Shown: positions 21,516 to 31,488 of the stretch, piece by piece
Layout: every line of letters starts with the position of its first letter
Position numbering within the stretch: position 1 is the first letter of the stretch
From: Cystobasidiopsis lactophilus
Lineage: Eukaryota; Basidiomycota; Agaricostilbomycetes; Agaricostilbales; Chionosphaeraceae
Length of the DNA stretch: 64,000 bases
Reading direction: 5' to 3'
Assembly: GCA_001599975.1 (NCBI GenBank)
Contig: BCIO01000005.1
Span: forward strand, 1,302,001 to 1,366,000
The notes under the pieces: model-generated
Seen by the model: only the letters and a program-made list of their open reading frames with translations
What the model was told of the DNA's origin: nothing
Databases searched by the model: none
Translations under genes and position numbers: made by a program

Positions 21516-22077
21516 TGAACTGAGGCTTGGAGCTCAAGTTTTAAGTGGCCAACGCATGAATTTCGGTCGGTCGCGCGTGGGCAAGATCTTGTTGGCGCGT
21601 GTGAAGCGCGGTGGAGAAAGGCTTGCCCTCTTGGACATTTTGGAGTGCTGGCGGGATTGAATTGGTAGTGGAAGGAGAGCGGGAAGGAGAGCGGGTCTCG
21701 CAAGTCATCCTCCACAAATTACAGGGTTCAAACGAGCGGCGTCTCATTGGCTCCCTGATTCCGCCACCACCAGCGCCCTCGCACATAGCCTCTTACCAAA
21801 CGATGCTTAGATGTGTGTTGTTGGATGATAAGAAGACCTGCTCAGGCTTCCCCTCCTGACCAACCAAGACACAGCGCACAACGCGTTCCCTTGCTCCGCC
21901 GGCGCTGAATCCACTTGACGGCGCCAAGTTTGTGCCCGTGCTTTCAGCTGTGGGTCTCCTTCCGCCCTTCAATCCTCGTAGGAAGTGGGCTAAGTGGCAC
22001 GAGCAGCTCAGCCGAGCCAGCAGCGGCTAGCGACCTCCTCTGTCGGGAGCCCGTCACCCAGTCTGTCGTCTATAGCC
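21516..22077. other. Divergent region, serine dehydratase / unknown gene
   Basis: Promoter region for two divergent genes. It contains copy A of a direct repeat (21565-21830), beginning about 50 bp upstream of the serine dehydratase start, so part of the repeat may be its promoter or 5' UTR. Confidence 0.5.
21565..21830. repeat. Direct repeat, copy A
   Basis: About 265 bp that recur in the same orientation at 23395-23639 with high identity, small indels and one local triplication-like difference (an extra GGAAGGAGAGC). Shared stretches include the run from 21613 to about 21680 and CACCAGCGCCCTCGCACATA. It carries no open frame that I can support. It does not look like a transposon end: no inverted termini or target-site duplication are visible. 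Confidence 0.85.
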
Positions 22078-23258
22078 ATGCCAAGGGAGAGCTCTGGCAC
22101 CTCGTCGAGTTCGGGGCAGCCCTCCCGACTGGTCGGCCCATCTTCCTCCAGCCCTCCCTCCCTCGCCCTCTCAGCCCAAAAGTCCGCGGCCATCCTGGCA
22201 GCCTTCGAAGCGGCCAAGGCGGCTCACATCGCAGGCGAAGACAGTGGCCCTTACCCATTCCCCGGCACTTTTACGAGAGCCGAGTTTGAACTCTTCGACC
22301 TCTGGAAGGAGGCGAAGTGGACCTGTGCCTTTGTTCCACCCTCGACGATTCTCCTTTACGGCGACCCGTCGGAGCCCCATGAGTTAGGAATCGAGAGTGT
22401 ACGCACTGCCATTGACCGCCTCCTCAACATCAGCATGGCAGCTCTGCCGGTCACGGGGAAGGCCAGCTTCGATCGATTGGACCCCAACGAGAAGCGCATG
22501 AAACTTGTCCAATGGATTGGTTCGGCTACGGTAACCCAGAGTAACGGCGTTCTCAAACAGGCCGACCAACGAGCCCAGGCAGTCCACGGGGCGCCAGGAT
22601 CGTCGGTCCTTGCCGCGGAGGTCGCCTGGAAGAATGAAAGCCGCCCTGAAACCGCAAGAGAAACGGGCAGCTGGGCGGAGCATGGGGGAGTGCAAATTGC
22701 CCTTGGCTTAAAGGTTCGCTAGGCGCTTTGCTGATTCTTTGGGCGAAAGCGCTGACACGCCTCTGGATCAAGGCGAACCCCGCCAACCGCTTCGATCCCT
22801 ACCTGCATCTCTATGTGGCTTACCAGGGCGACAACGCTAACAGCATCAAAGGATCCTACTCACGCGGGGAGCGTGTGGACATACAGGTCATACACCATTA
22901 TCCATTCGGGGCGGACAGCCTGGTTCCTCCTGCGCCATCTTTCCGTGTCGAGCAAGCGGAATTGGATATTCTGGCCCTGAAGACTGACACAGACTCTACC
23001 CCGACTCAGACCACGGCCATGTACGGGGGTGCCCAAGTCATGACACACGACGGCGCGGCGGCGGTCCCCCTCCCATTCTCGCGATTCTGGCAGCCGTCGT
23101 TGATTGACGGCCGCAAACGGCCGTTACTCCCAGAAAGTCTTTGGGATGCTCTTGCAGCTCTTCCCGACAGCTCTCTAAACCTCAGCGAGTTAAGGTCAGA
23201 ACTCGTCCACAATATGGTCCGCTACGCCGATTCAGAAGGGGTGCAAGTTCCCTTGTAG
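22078..23258 (+). CDS. Hypothetical protein between direct repeats
   Basis: I do not recognise this protein. ATG at 22078 opens a serine-rich start (MPRESSGTSSSSGQPS), then a folded-looking region: AAFEAAKAAHIAGEDSGPYPF, FTRAEFELFDLWKEAKWTCAF, and a run of small helices. The frame closes at 22720, but a likely intron (donor GTGCAA at 22690 or GTTCGC at 22714; branch-like CTGAC at 22752; acceptor at 22771-22772) joins it to a second exon, ANPANRFDPYLHLYVAYQ to the stop at 23258, giving roughly 365 residues. No signal peptide, membrane segment or known motif is visible. It is flanked by two copies of a direct repeat, so the gene may have arrived or been duplicated with them. Confidence 0.55.
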
Positions 23259-23339
23259 GCTGTTCCCTCTGGCACATCCCACAAGACGTGCTTATTCTGC
23301 AGCAGTCCGCCAGCTTGATGGGCTTGGGGGTTCGGGTCG

Positions 23340-23393
23340 GCCTGGTCGGACGTCAAAGCTCTCGTTTCCACGGCTCCAACTTTATGCCATTCA
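23340..23393 (+). pseudogene. Scrambled fragment of RAX2 coding sequence
   Basis: Bases 23340-23356 equal RAX2 12994-13010 (17 of 17) and 23370-23393 equal RAX2 13172-13195 (24 of 24), with 10 of 13 matches in between (23357-23369 against 13159-13171). The roughly 148 bp that separate the two blocks in RAX2 are absent. It touches repeat copy B. It has no coding role that I can see. Confidence 0.75.
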
Positions 23394-23394
23394 G

Positions 23395-23639
23395 GGTCGG
23401 TCGCGCGTGGGTAAGATGTTGTTGGCGCGGTGGAGAAAGGCTTGCCCTCTTGGACATTTTGGAGTGCTGGCGGGATTGAATTGGTAGTGGAAGGAGAGCG
23501 AGTTTCACAAGGCCTCCACAATTTACAGGGTTCAAAGGCCCGGCGTCTCATTGGCTCCCTGATTTCGTCACCACCAGCGCCCTCGCACATAGCCTCTTGC
23601 CAAATCAACGATGCTTAGATGTGTGTTGGTGAATGATAG
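23395..23639. repeat. Direct repeat, copy B
   Basis: Second copy of the repeat at 21565-21830, same orientation, lying between the unknown gene and the 3' end of NDUFB3. The AAAGGCTTGCCCTCTTG core (23436-23452) is also present once in the BTA1 promoter (4156-4172). Confidence 0.85.
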
Positions 23640-23851
23640 AGAAACCAGGTCCAGAGATGAGCGTCGACGCAGATTGGATGAGCGAGGTCTAGGGTGGGAT
23701 AGGATGGGCGAAGACGAGCAGACATCCGAGACGCCATCCTCATGCCTTGCCTGGCGCTATCGTCTCTCCAGAGAACGCCGTCTTGACCGTCCCAAGCAGA
23801 CCCTTGCCGGACTGCGTGCGACAAGGATCCTGAGCCCTCCGAACTTGCGAG

Positions 23852-24257
23852 CTAGAGGACAGTCGGCAAACGCACAGTGTCATCCTTGGCCTTTTGCTTA
23901 AGCGCATCCAGGTTGGCCGGGTGCATGAGGTTGTCCGCAAAGACGTAGGCGCCAAACGCTACGACGGCGATGCCAAAGCCAGGTGCGCTGCAAGACCATC
24001 TGCTCAACAGTAGCTCTCTTTGGGCGGTGAGGCTCGATGGTGGCTCACAAGTTCCTGACGTAGGACCGGGTCGAGAAGACGGGGTGCTGTGCGAGACCAT
24101 GTCTACTGAGTCGCGGAACCCAGCATCAAAAGTTGAGGGAGGAGCCCGTACCGACCGCCAGGCCTCTCGCTGCTCTTCCGCGTCAGTTCCTTGGGCCTCG
24201 GAGCATCTGAATGCATCGACTGACCTGCCGCCACGGATCCCTGTAGAGGTTGGACAT
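23852..24257 (-). CDS. NDUFB3: NADH dehydrogenase complex I subunit NDUFB3 (B12)
   Basis: Small accessory subunit of the membrane arm of respiratory complex I. About 75 residues in four exons. Exon 1 gives MSNLYRDPWRQ; exon 2 REAWRS; exon 3 HPVFSTRSYVRN; exon 4 FAPGFGIAVVAFGAYVFADNL, then a charged tail ending RLPTVL. The DPW-x2-REAWR motif followed by one transmembrane helix is the B12 signature. The intron at the REAWRS border uses a GTACGG donor. Because the coding exons are tiny, this gene is easy to miss. It is divergent from TOP1 across only 152 bp. A final intron after KAKDDT with an alternative tail is possible. Confidence 0.85.
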
Positions 24258-24409
24258 CGAGGTAGCGCTCCAAGCCTCTTCGCTTCGAGCCGGCCGGACG
24301 CTGCCGGGGGCACGACATCCAAAAGCCTTCCGGAACTTTGCGCCTGCGTGCCTCAAAATCTTGTTTGTCTTCTTCCGGCCACCTTCGCTCCCAAGGTCGA
24401 CGCGCAACC
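24258..24409. promoter_or_regulatory. Short bidirectional promoter NDUFB3 / TOP1
   Basis: Only 152 bp separate two divergent start codons, so both 5' UTRs and promoters must share this GC-rich stretch. No TATA box is visible. Confidence 0.5.
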
Positions 24410-27400
24410 ATGTCTGGCGAGGAGAAGAAGAAAAAGCGTGCGTCGGGCCTCCGCCCCTGAGCTCAGGCGTCTCCTGACACCCCGGGGTCGAGCAGGTGTT
24501 ATTGCGGCTTCGAGTGATGAAGAAGACGTTCCTTTGGTACGTGGCGCCTGCTTTGGCGTCGCAAGGGCCTCATTGACGGACTGCAACAGAGCAAACGCGT
24601 CAGGGAGCCCACACCAGAGGTCGTGGCGCCGCCAGCGCAGGTGGCAGAGGGCATGTCCGATGTCAAGCCCTCCCCTGAACCCGCAACGAACGGCGTCAAC
24701 GGCCACGCCGAGATGCAGGTGGACGTGAAGAAGGAGGACTCCAAGAAGCGGCCCAAGCCAGAGGACTCAGACTCGTCTAGCTCCGACGACGAGCCGTTGG
24801 GCGACGCTGCCTCGTCTGCCCCAGCCCGCTCCCCGCCCGCCAAACGCGCGCGCACCTCCAACGGTGCCGCCAAGAAGTACAAGGAAGAGTCCAACACCGA
24901 CGATACCGAGGCGGACGACGGGGACGCGAGCGACTCTGACGCCGACGTGCCCCTCAAGAAGTCAAAGAAGAAGCCAAAGGCCGCCGCCAAGCCCAGGAAA
25001 TCCACAAAGTCCAAGGCAGAGGTGTCCGACCTCGACGACGACGAGGACATGGCGACTGGCGCCCAGTCGTCAGAGGACGAGCCGCTGTCCCAGCCCGCCC
25101 CGGCTGCCGCTGCTGCCCCGCCCAAGAAGAAGGCCGCCGCCCCCAAGAAGGCCGCCGCCGCCCCCAAGGTCAGCCCGACCAAGCCCAAGGCCAAGCCCAA
25201 AGCCAAGGCCGTCAAGAAGGAGGATTCGGACGCGGGCGCCGGCACAGAGGGCGAGGAGGACGGCAACGCCTGGTGGCTCGCCGGCGAGAACGGCGACAAC
25301 AGCGTCAAGTGGCAGACCCTGGAGCATTCTGGTGTTCTCTTCCCACCCCCTTACCAGCCTTTGCCCAAGAACGTCAAGCTCGTTTACAATGGTGCGTTTT
25401 TGCGCTTCTTACGTCTTGGCCTCCCAGGAACCCACAAAGCTCATTCGCGTCGTTGCGCACGTATAGGCAAGCCGGTCGAGCTGGCCCCCGAAGCTGAAGA
25501 GGTTGCTGGCTTCTTTGGAGCCATGTTGGACACCGACCACGCCACCAAGCCCACTTTCTACGAAAACTTCTTCAAGGACTTCCTCGGCGTCCTCGCGAAG
25601 CACCCTCCCGTGCGTTCTCTTGTCCTCTCAAGAATGTTGCAGATTTCGCCTAATGTGTTTGGCATCAACGTACAGTTGGATGGCACCGTGATTGAGAAGT
25701 TTGAAAAGTGCGACTTCCGACCCATGGCCGACCACTTTGACGCTCAGCGCGCCGCCAACAAGACCCAGAGCAAGTCGGCCAAGGCAGAGGCCAAGAAGGC
25801 CCGCGACGAGCTCGAGCTGCCCTACAAGACCTGCCTGCTCGACGGCAAGACGGAGAAGGTCGGCAACTTCCGCATCGAACCGCCTGGCTTGTTCCGCGGC
25901 CGTGGCGCCCATCCCAAGACTGGAATGCTCAAGGTGAGGCGCTTTCCTTATTTGCCAATAATGCTTCTTACAGAGACTTCTGTCGCTCACAGACGAGAGT
26001 CATGCCGGAGCAAATCACCATCAATATCGGCACGGAAGCTAAAGTGCCCGAGCCCCCAGCTGGCCACAAGTGGGGCAAGGTCCAACATGACAACACCGTG
26101 TCCTGGCTGGCCAACTGGAAGGAAAACATCAACGGAGGTCAGATCGCGCTGGCATCCCTCGTTGCCTTACGCTCTCTGCTGACATAGTAGGCAAATGCTT
26201 TGACAGCTTCCAAATACGTCTTTTTGGCAGCCGGCTCGTCCCTCAAGGGCAAGAGCGACATGCAAAAGTTTGAAAAGGCCCGCAAGCTGAAGGTTTGTCT
26301 TGTCCCCTGACATCAAATACGTGATGTTGATCAAGGCCGTCAAATAGGACCACGTTGAGCGCATCCGCAAGGACTACCAGAAGGACCTGACCGACAAGGT
26401 GATGGCCACCCGCCAGCGCGCCACCGCCATCTACCTCATCGACAAGTTTGCCTTGCGAGCGGGCAACGAAAAGGGCGAAGACGAGGCGGATACGGTCGGC
26501 TGCTGCTCGCTCAAGTGCAACAACATCACTTTGAAGCCGACCTCCGACGTCGAGTTCGACTTCTTGGGCAAGGACTCGATCCGCTTCCTCCAGACCTTCA
26601 CCGTCGACCCACAAGTCTTCAAGAACTTCCGCATCTTCAAGAAGGAGCCAAAAACGGGCGAGGACCTCTTGTTCGACCGAATCACGACCACCATGGTGAA
26701 CCAGAACCTGAAGGATTACATGGACGGCCTAACCGCCAAGGTGTTCCGTACCTACAACGCCTCGTGGACCTTCCAGCAAGAGCTCGACAGGCGCACCAAG
26801 GAGGACGACTCCCTGGCCGACAAGATCCTCGCCTACAATCGCGCCAACCGTGACGTCGCCATTCTGTGCAACCATCAACGGTCCGTGTCCAAGACCCACG
26901 ACGCATCGATGAACAAAATGTCCGACAAGCTCAAGGCGCTTAAGTACCAACGCCGCAAGGTGAGCTGACTCGCTGCTGTAGCAGTCTGCTGCTCTGTTGA
27001 TCGCCGTGCGTCCATTCGCAGTTACGTTATGCCTTGAAGACCGCCCAAGACAATGCCGGCGACGACAAGGTCTACTCCGACTATGAAGACGACGAGTCCG
27101 ATATGGACGACGAATGGATCGCGACACACGAAACCAGTCTGCGCGACCTGGCCAAAGAGAAGGTTAGTGGCATTCTGCGGCATTTCGTCGAGTTGCAGTC
27201 TAAGATCCGAGTCTCGCAGGCCCAGAAAAAGTTCGACAAGATCAAGGAAGAGGAAGAGGAGAGGGCTGCCAAGGGCGAAGAGTCCACGGCCAACGAAGTG
27301 GCCGCCAAGAAAGAAGAGGACGCCTCGGAAGACGCCTCGTCCAGCCAGCCCAAAGCTAAAGGCAAGGGCAAAGGTGCCAAGGGCAAAGCCAAGAAAGAGG

Positions 27401-27989
27401 AGGACGAAGGCGCCAGCGAGTCCGACGTCAAGCCCAAAGGCAAGGGCAAAGGCAAGGCCGCGGTCAAGGAGGAAGGCACGGATACCGACGTCAAGCCCAA
27501 GACCAAGGTTCCCAAGCCCTTCACCGAGGAAGACCTCAAGGCGGCCATTCAGGCTGCCGACGACGACTACAAGAAGAACCGCAAGGAGACCAAGACCCAA
27601 AAGTGAGGCTCTCCCCTTGCTTGCGCATTGACCTGTGTTTTACATGTTGTGCGGCATCACAGAGTCGACCTGAAGAAGTCTGTTGCAGCTATCTTGAAGG
27701 ACTTGGGCAAGAAGGACGCCCAGATCGCTGCCCACCGCGCCAGCATCACGGACCGCGACGAAGGCAAGGAGGTCTCGCTCGGCACCTCCAAGCTCAACTA
27801 CATCGACCCTCGCCTGACGTTTGCGTGGTGCAAGAAGTACGACGTGCCTGTCGAGCGCATGTTCAGTAAGACTTTGCGCGAGAAGTTCCAATGGTTCGTA
27901 CCCGGCTTTCTACCTTTGCCGCTTCATCGGCTAACTTTCCTTCTTGGACGAACAGGGCCGCTGGTGTTGATGGCGAATGGCGCTTTTAA
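24410..27989 (+). CDS. TOP1: DNA topoisomerase I (type IB)
   Basis: Nuclear type IB topoisomerase that relaxes supercoils by a 3'-phosphotyrosyl nick. ATG at 24410 begins MSGEEKKKK; two short introns precede a long acidic and lysine-rich N-terminal domain. The core starts near [21 protein letters not shown] and contains [67 protein letters not shown] and later catalytic-domain segments. The active-site tyrosine lies in SKLNYIDPR (codon 27799-27801), and the protein ends [14 protein letters not shown] after a last intron. The linker (about 27190-27602) is expanded by a Lys/Gly/Glu-rich insertion with repeated KGKGKG. About nine introns. No frame damage. Confidence 0.95.
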
Positions 27990-28543
27990 GAGTCTGCTGT
28001 GGCTCCTCGTTACTGGGTGGTCGGCTTTCGCCTTTTCATTTGCCCCGCGCTGTATTTCGTCTTTTCCTTATTGTACAAACGGACCCAAACCACACGTCAC
28101 TGCTGCATCATCATGTGCTCTTTTGCCCAGACATTGTGCCACAAGTCGACTTTTGCCACTTTTTTGCCACCACGCAAGGCTGGACATGGTTGCTCCCTCC
28201 CCGCGACTGCACTTCGAGATTGGTTGATCTGCACTGCTTCAGTGACAGCTCAGAGAGACTTCCAGCACACCAGATACCCGCAACAGCATCGAAAGCGCCC
28301 TCAAGCTCTTCACTTTCCACTCGCTTCCCGCTCACATTAACGACTGTCACCACTCTACCCAGACCCACTCTCTACGACCTCCAGTATCCCAAAGAACTCA
28401 AATTCGCGGACGAAAGGCTCAGCTCCCTGTTTCCCCGTGCTCTTTTTGTTGACAAGCTCGGACAATATTGACGTGGGTGCAGTTTATCTGCCTTCGTGTT
28501 TGAGCAGTGCGCTGAGTGAGCTCCATTGGAACACACAGACATT
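27990..28543. other. Intergenic region
   Basis: 554 bp between TOP1 and the next plus-strand gene, pyrimidine-rich toward the downstream gene as is common for fungal promoters. Open frames here are not conserved-looking. Nothing else seen. Confidence 0.45.
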
Positions 28544-29234
28544 ATGACCTCCATCACCAACTCGTCTGAGCTCCCCAGCTCGCAGCAGCCCAACGAAGAG
28601 CTGGAGAAGCTCGAAGTGGAAGCTGCTACTTCTTTGGACAAGCGCGCCGAATTTGACGGTTTGGTGGGCAAAATCCGAGCCCTTCAAGAGCGCCAGAAGA
28701 AGGCCGAAGATGTCAAGCTGTACATGGAAAGTGCGTCTTGGTCTCCTTTCCCTTGACTTGACTGTCTCCTTGCTGAACGTCTCGGGCTGCTTAGCTCTCG
28801 ATCTCGTGATCAAACAGCGCTTGCCTGAAGAAACGAAGAATGTGATGGACAAAGAAGGCTTCTACAATGGTGGGCGTTGACATCCTCCCTCTGTTCTGGG
28901 AGCACCACCAGGGCTGACGGCGGCACCATCAACAGTGGGCAAGCTCTTCGAGGTCGCTTCGAACTCGGGCTTCAAGAACGCCAGGGCCAACGAAATCTTG
29001 GATGAGCTGCGCGCCGACTCCACCATGGAGCTCATCATCCGCGCTCGCACCTCGCTGGCCAAGCTGTACTTCAAGCTCCTCCCCGGCTCCGAGATCCAGA
29101 CCACCTGGGATTACTTTGCCAGCATGATGGCTGGCGAAGTGGACGTGGACGACGACATGATGAAGGAGGTGGAGAAAGCCGTTCGGGGCCAGACGCTCCT
29201 GATTGATGGCCAAGAGAAGACCGTCCTCATCTAG
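28544..29234 (+). CDS. Small coiled-coil protein of unknown function
   Basis: About 190 residues in three exons. The N-terminal part is an acidic helix-forming region with a likely coiled coil (NEELEKLEVEAATSLDKRAEF, then IRALQERQKKAEDVKLYME). Exon 2 continues TLDLVIKQRLPEETKNVMDKEGFYN; exon 3 holds VGKLFEVASNSGFKNARANEI, ELRADSTMELIIRARTSLAKL and an acidic stretch VDVDDDMMKEVEKAV before the stop. There is no signal peptide, membrane segment or catalytic motif. Clean codon phase across both introns supports a real gene. I do not recognise the family; a structural or chaperone-like role is only a guess. Confidence 0.7.
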
Positions 29235-29543
29235 AAGGTAAATTCTTGTCTCTGTTTCTCTCCTGTCGTTTTCATATCTGGACTGAGGTCGTATAGATCC
29301 TTGTTGCAAAGGCCTGGGCGCCAGCATTGGTCGAGGGTTGGCTTGTTTTGTCCCCTGTGTGTTTCTCCTCCCTGATTCGCGCTTGTTTGCTTGCCTGCTG
29401 CTTCATTGTACATCTACACTTCGCCATCCATCTAATAGAAAGGTCCAGTCGAGGGCTCTGGTTTGCCACTGACCCCAAGTCGCGAGCTCGTCGAAATCAC
29501 AACACGTCATCCGCTGCCTGCTTCGTCTTCGCAAGCGGCCAAG
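29235..29543. other. Short intergenic region
   Basis: 309 bp between two genes on the plus strand; presumably 3' UTR and promoter. Nothing else seen. Confidence 0.4.
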
Positions 29544-30745
29544 ATGAGCGAGCTGCGGGCGCGGGGCAGCAAAGAGCCCAAGGAAGCTCTCAAGCCAATG
29601 GTGGCAGAGACGCCAACGTCCAGGGAGATCCACCAGGATCAGAGGGTGCGCCGCTCCGCCTTTGCCATCTGTCAAGTGTGCTGAATTCCGCATGCGCGCC
29701 CAGCTCGTGTCTGTGTTGATCTACGCTTCCTTCCTGTTCGTCTCGGTCGTGGCTGGCATTGGCTACAGCTTGTCCAACTTTGACTTCATCGTGCGTTGCT
29801 TGTCATCCGCTAGCTCTTGCCCTCAAGCTGATCTGAGGTTCAATTTATCCGCGCACAGGATAACATTGCTCGAGCACGGATACCGGCGTCAGCTCAGAAC
29901 CTGCTAAGCCATCCATCGTACTTTGCGGACAGTGAGTCGTCAGGTTCACCAAATTCAGTCCAAAGAATAGTTCCCTTGACCCTCCTCACAGAGCGCAACC
30001 TGTTCAACCAATTCTTCGTCAAGAAGGGCTGGGGGTGGACCTCGCTAGCCTTCCTGTTCCTCCTGGTGGCCCGGCCGCCGCCCAAGAAGTCGACGGGCTA
30101 CCTCAAACCTGTCGTGCGCTACGTGCTCGCCACCGGCTACTGGATCCTCTTCGTCCAATGGTTCTTCGGCCCCTCCATAGGCGACCGCATCTTGCTCTTC
30201 ACCGGCGCCAAGTGCGTCCCCGCCGACTACCTGACCAACCAGTCCCTCTCCGCCCAAGGCATCGAGGCCGTCGCCATGCCGCCCGAGTTTTGCCTCACCG
30301 GCAGCTCGCAGCTATGGAAAGCCACCCAATCCACGCAGATCTTGGGAGAGGGCTTGACGGGCTTGAGGCCCTCCGGAAGGCCGTTCTTCCACTCGGGCCA
30401 CGATGTGTCGGGCCACACCTTCATCTTGGTCCACGCCTCGCTGTTCCTCATGGCCGAGCTCTCGCCTTTGTTGGTGTATGTGATGGGGAGGAAGGACCAA
30501 ACTGGGAGGGTGGAAAGGTGGCAAAAGGCGCTCATTTGGCTCTCGCTTGGCCTGCTCGGACTGTGGTGGTGGATGCTCTTGATGCAAGTCTGCCTCTACC
30601 CTGACAGATAGCTCAAGGCTCATCTTTTTCCCTGTGGCGGATCCGCAGGACCAGCGTGTACTTCCACTCACCAGCAGAAAAGATCAGCGGGTTCATCATC
30701 GGCACAGCGGGCTCGGTGGTGGCGCACTTCTTGGTCGGGCTCTGA
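29544..30745 (+). CDS. FIT family fat-storage-inducing membrane protein (Scs3/Yft2/FITM2-like)
   Basis: ER membrane protein of the lipid-phosphatase-related FIT family, needed for normal lipid-droplet budding. Start MSELRARGSK, then TM1 (LVSVLIYASFLFVSVVAGIGYSL), a loop DNIARARIPASAQNLLSHPSYF, and further helices (WTSLAFLFLLVA, YVLATGYWILFVQWFFG). The family signature with the first catalytic histidine is SGHDVSGHTFILVHASLFL. The frame seems to stop at 30611, but a GC-AG intron (donor GCAAGT at 30584, acceptor 30647-30648) restores WWWMLLMTSVYFHSPAEKISGF and the final helix through the stop at 30745; YFH-x-x-x-EK is the second conserved block. Four introns in all. Family assignment is firm; fungi usually carry one or two such genes. 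Confidence 0.9.
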
Positions 30746-31488
30746 ACACCTCTCTCTTTTTGGCATCAACCTGCACACGCCCACAAATACCTTTTGCATA
30801 GAAAGCACAGCCTTGTAATTTCAAAACACCCCAACGTGATGCCCCAGCACTTCAGCGGCCAGCCAAGCAGAGCGAGTTTCGCCACTCGCCTTCTTGACCG
30901 GTGTGGCCACTTTTGAGTCTGTTTGTTACTACTATTGACGTCGCTTGCTTGTTCTCAAGCTCTTAGAATGATTGCCAGCACTGTCAGTACAATTGGTGAC
31001 CTGTGTCGCCGCCATCGAGCCATGCCACTGCCTCCGAATTCGACAGAGGAGCTCTCGTCCGACAACGCCCCTGCCGCCACGGAACGCCCTTCTGGCGCCA
31101 TTGTCATACATCTGGAAGATTATCAGTTCGATGGCGGTTCGGCATGGCCCGATTTAAGTACGCCAGATCGAGGAGGGACCGGTGCCAATGTCTCGCCCCC
31201 GTTCACTTTATTTTTGAGCATGCTTGCAAATTGCCAACGTGGGCCCACCCTCTCCTCTATTTGTACAGTGCGCCCCGGAGCTCCACGCTCGTCACCACTG
31301 CCTTTTGCGCTTCTGAACGACCCCCGCCGAGGGACCGGATTGTGGCGGTGACGTTGCCTGCTGCATGTGCTTGAGACTTCTGTCCTCCGATTCCTCGATA
31401 GGAAATCTGGTCTGACACCTATAAAAGCGTCTCATTGCTTCTTGCTCCTCTTCGTCCACTTTTCTCTCTCCCAGTCCCAGTGCCAAAA
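30746..31488. other. Intergenic region upstream of Rds1-like gene
   Basis: 743 bp with no frame I can support. Its right end holds a TATA box and a pyrimidine-rich leader for the following gene. Confidence 0.5.
31420..31427 (+). promoter_or_regulatory. TATA box of Rds1-like gene
   Basis: TATAAAAG lies 69 bp upstream of the ATG, followed by a CT-rich leader (TTTCTCTCTCCCAG). Most other genes here lack such a box, consistent with a strongly regulated or highly expressed gene. Confidence 0.6.

Noticed and set aside
21565-23639. Pair of repeats read as ends of an LTR-type or other mobile element
   Set aside because: No coding part of such an element lies between them, the ends show no terminal dinucleotides or target duplication, and the enclosed gene matches no mobile-element protein that I know.
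24499-25308. Minus-strand open frame of 269 codons, Ala/Ser/Gly-rich
   Set aside because: Antisense of the charged TOP1 N-terminus; mirrored Lys/Asp/Glu codons give a false hydrophobic protein.
27022-27600. Minus-strand hydrophobic frame resembling a membrane protein
   Set aside because: Antisense of the TOP1 Lys/Gly-rich linker, where AAG and GGC repeats read as Leu and Ala/Gly.
27977-28471. Plus-strand open frame of 164 codons downstream of TOP1
   Set aside because: Overlaps the TOP1 last exon in another frame and runs into pyrimidine-rich leader sequence; no conserved motif.
30923-31351. Plus-strand open frame of 142 codons
   Set aside because: Not recognisable, composition like flanking noncoding DNA, and it sits in the upstream region of the Rds1-like gene.
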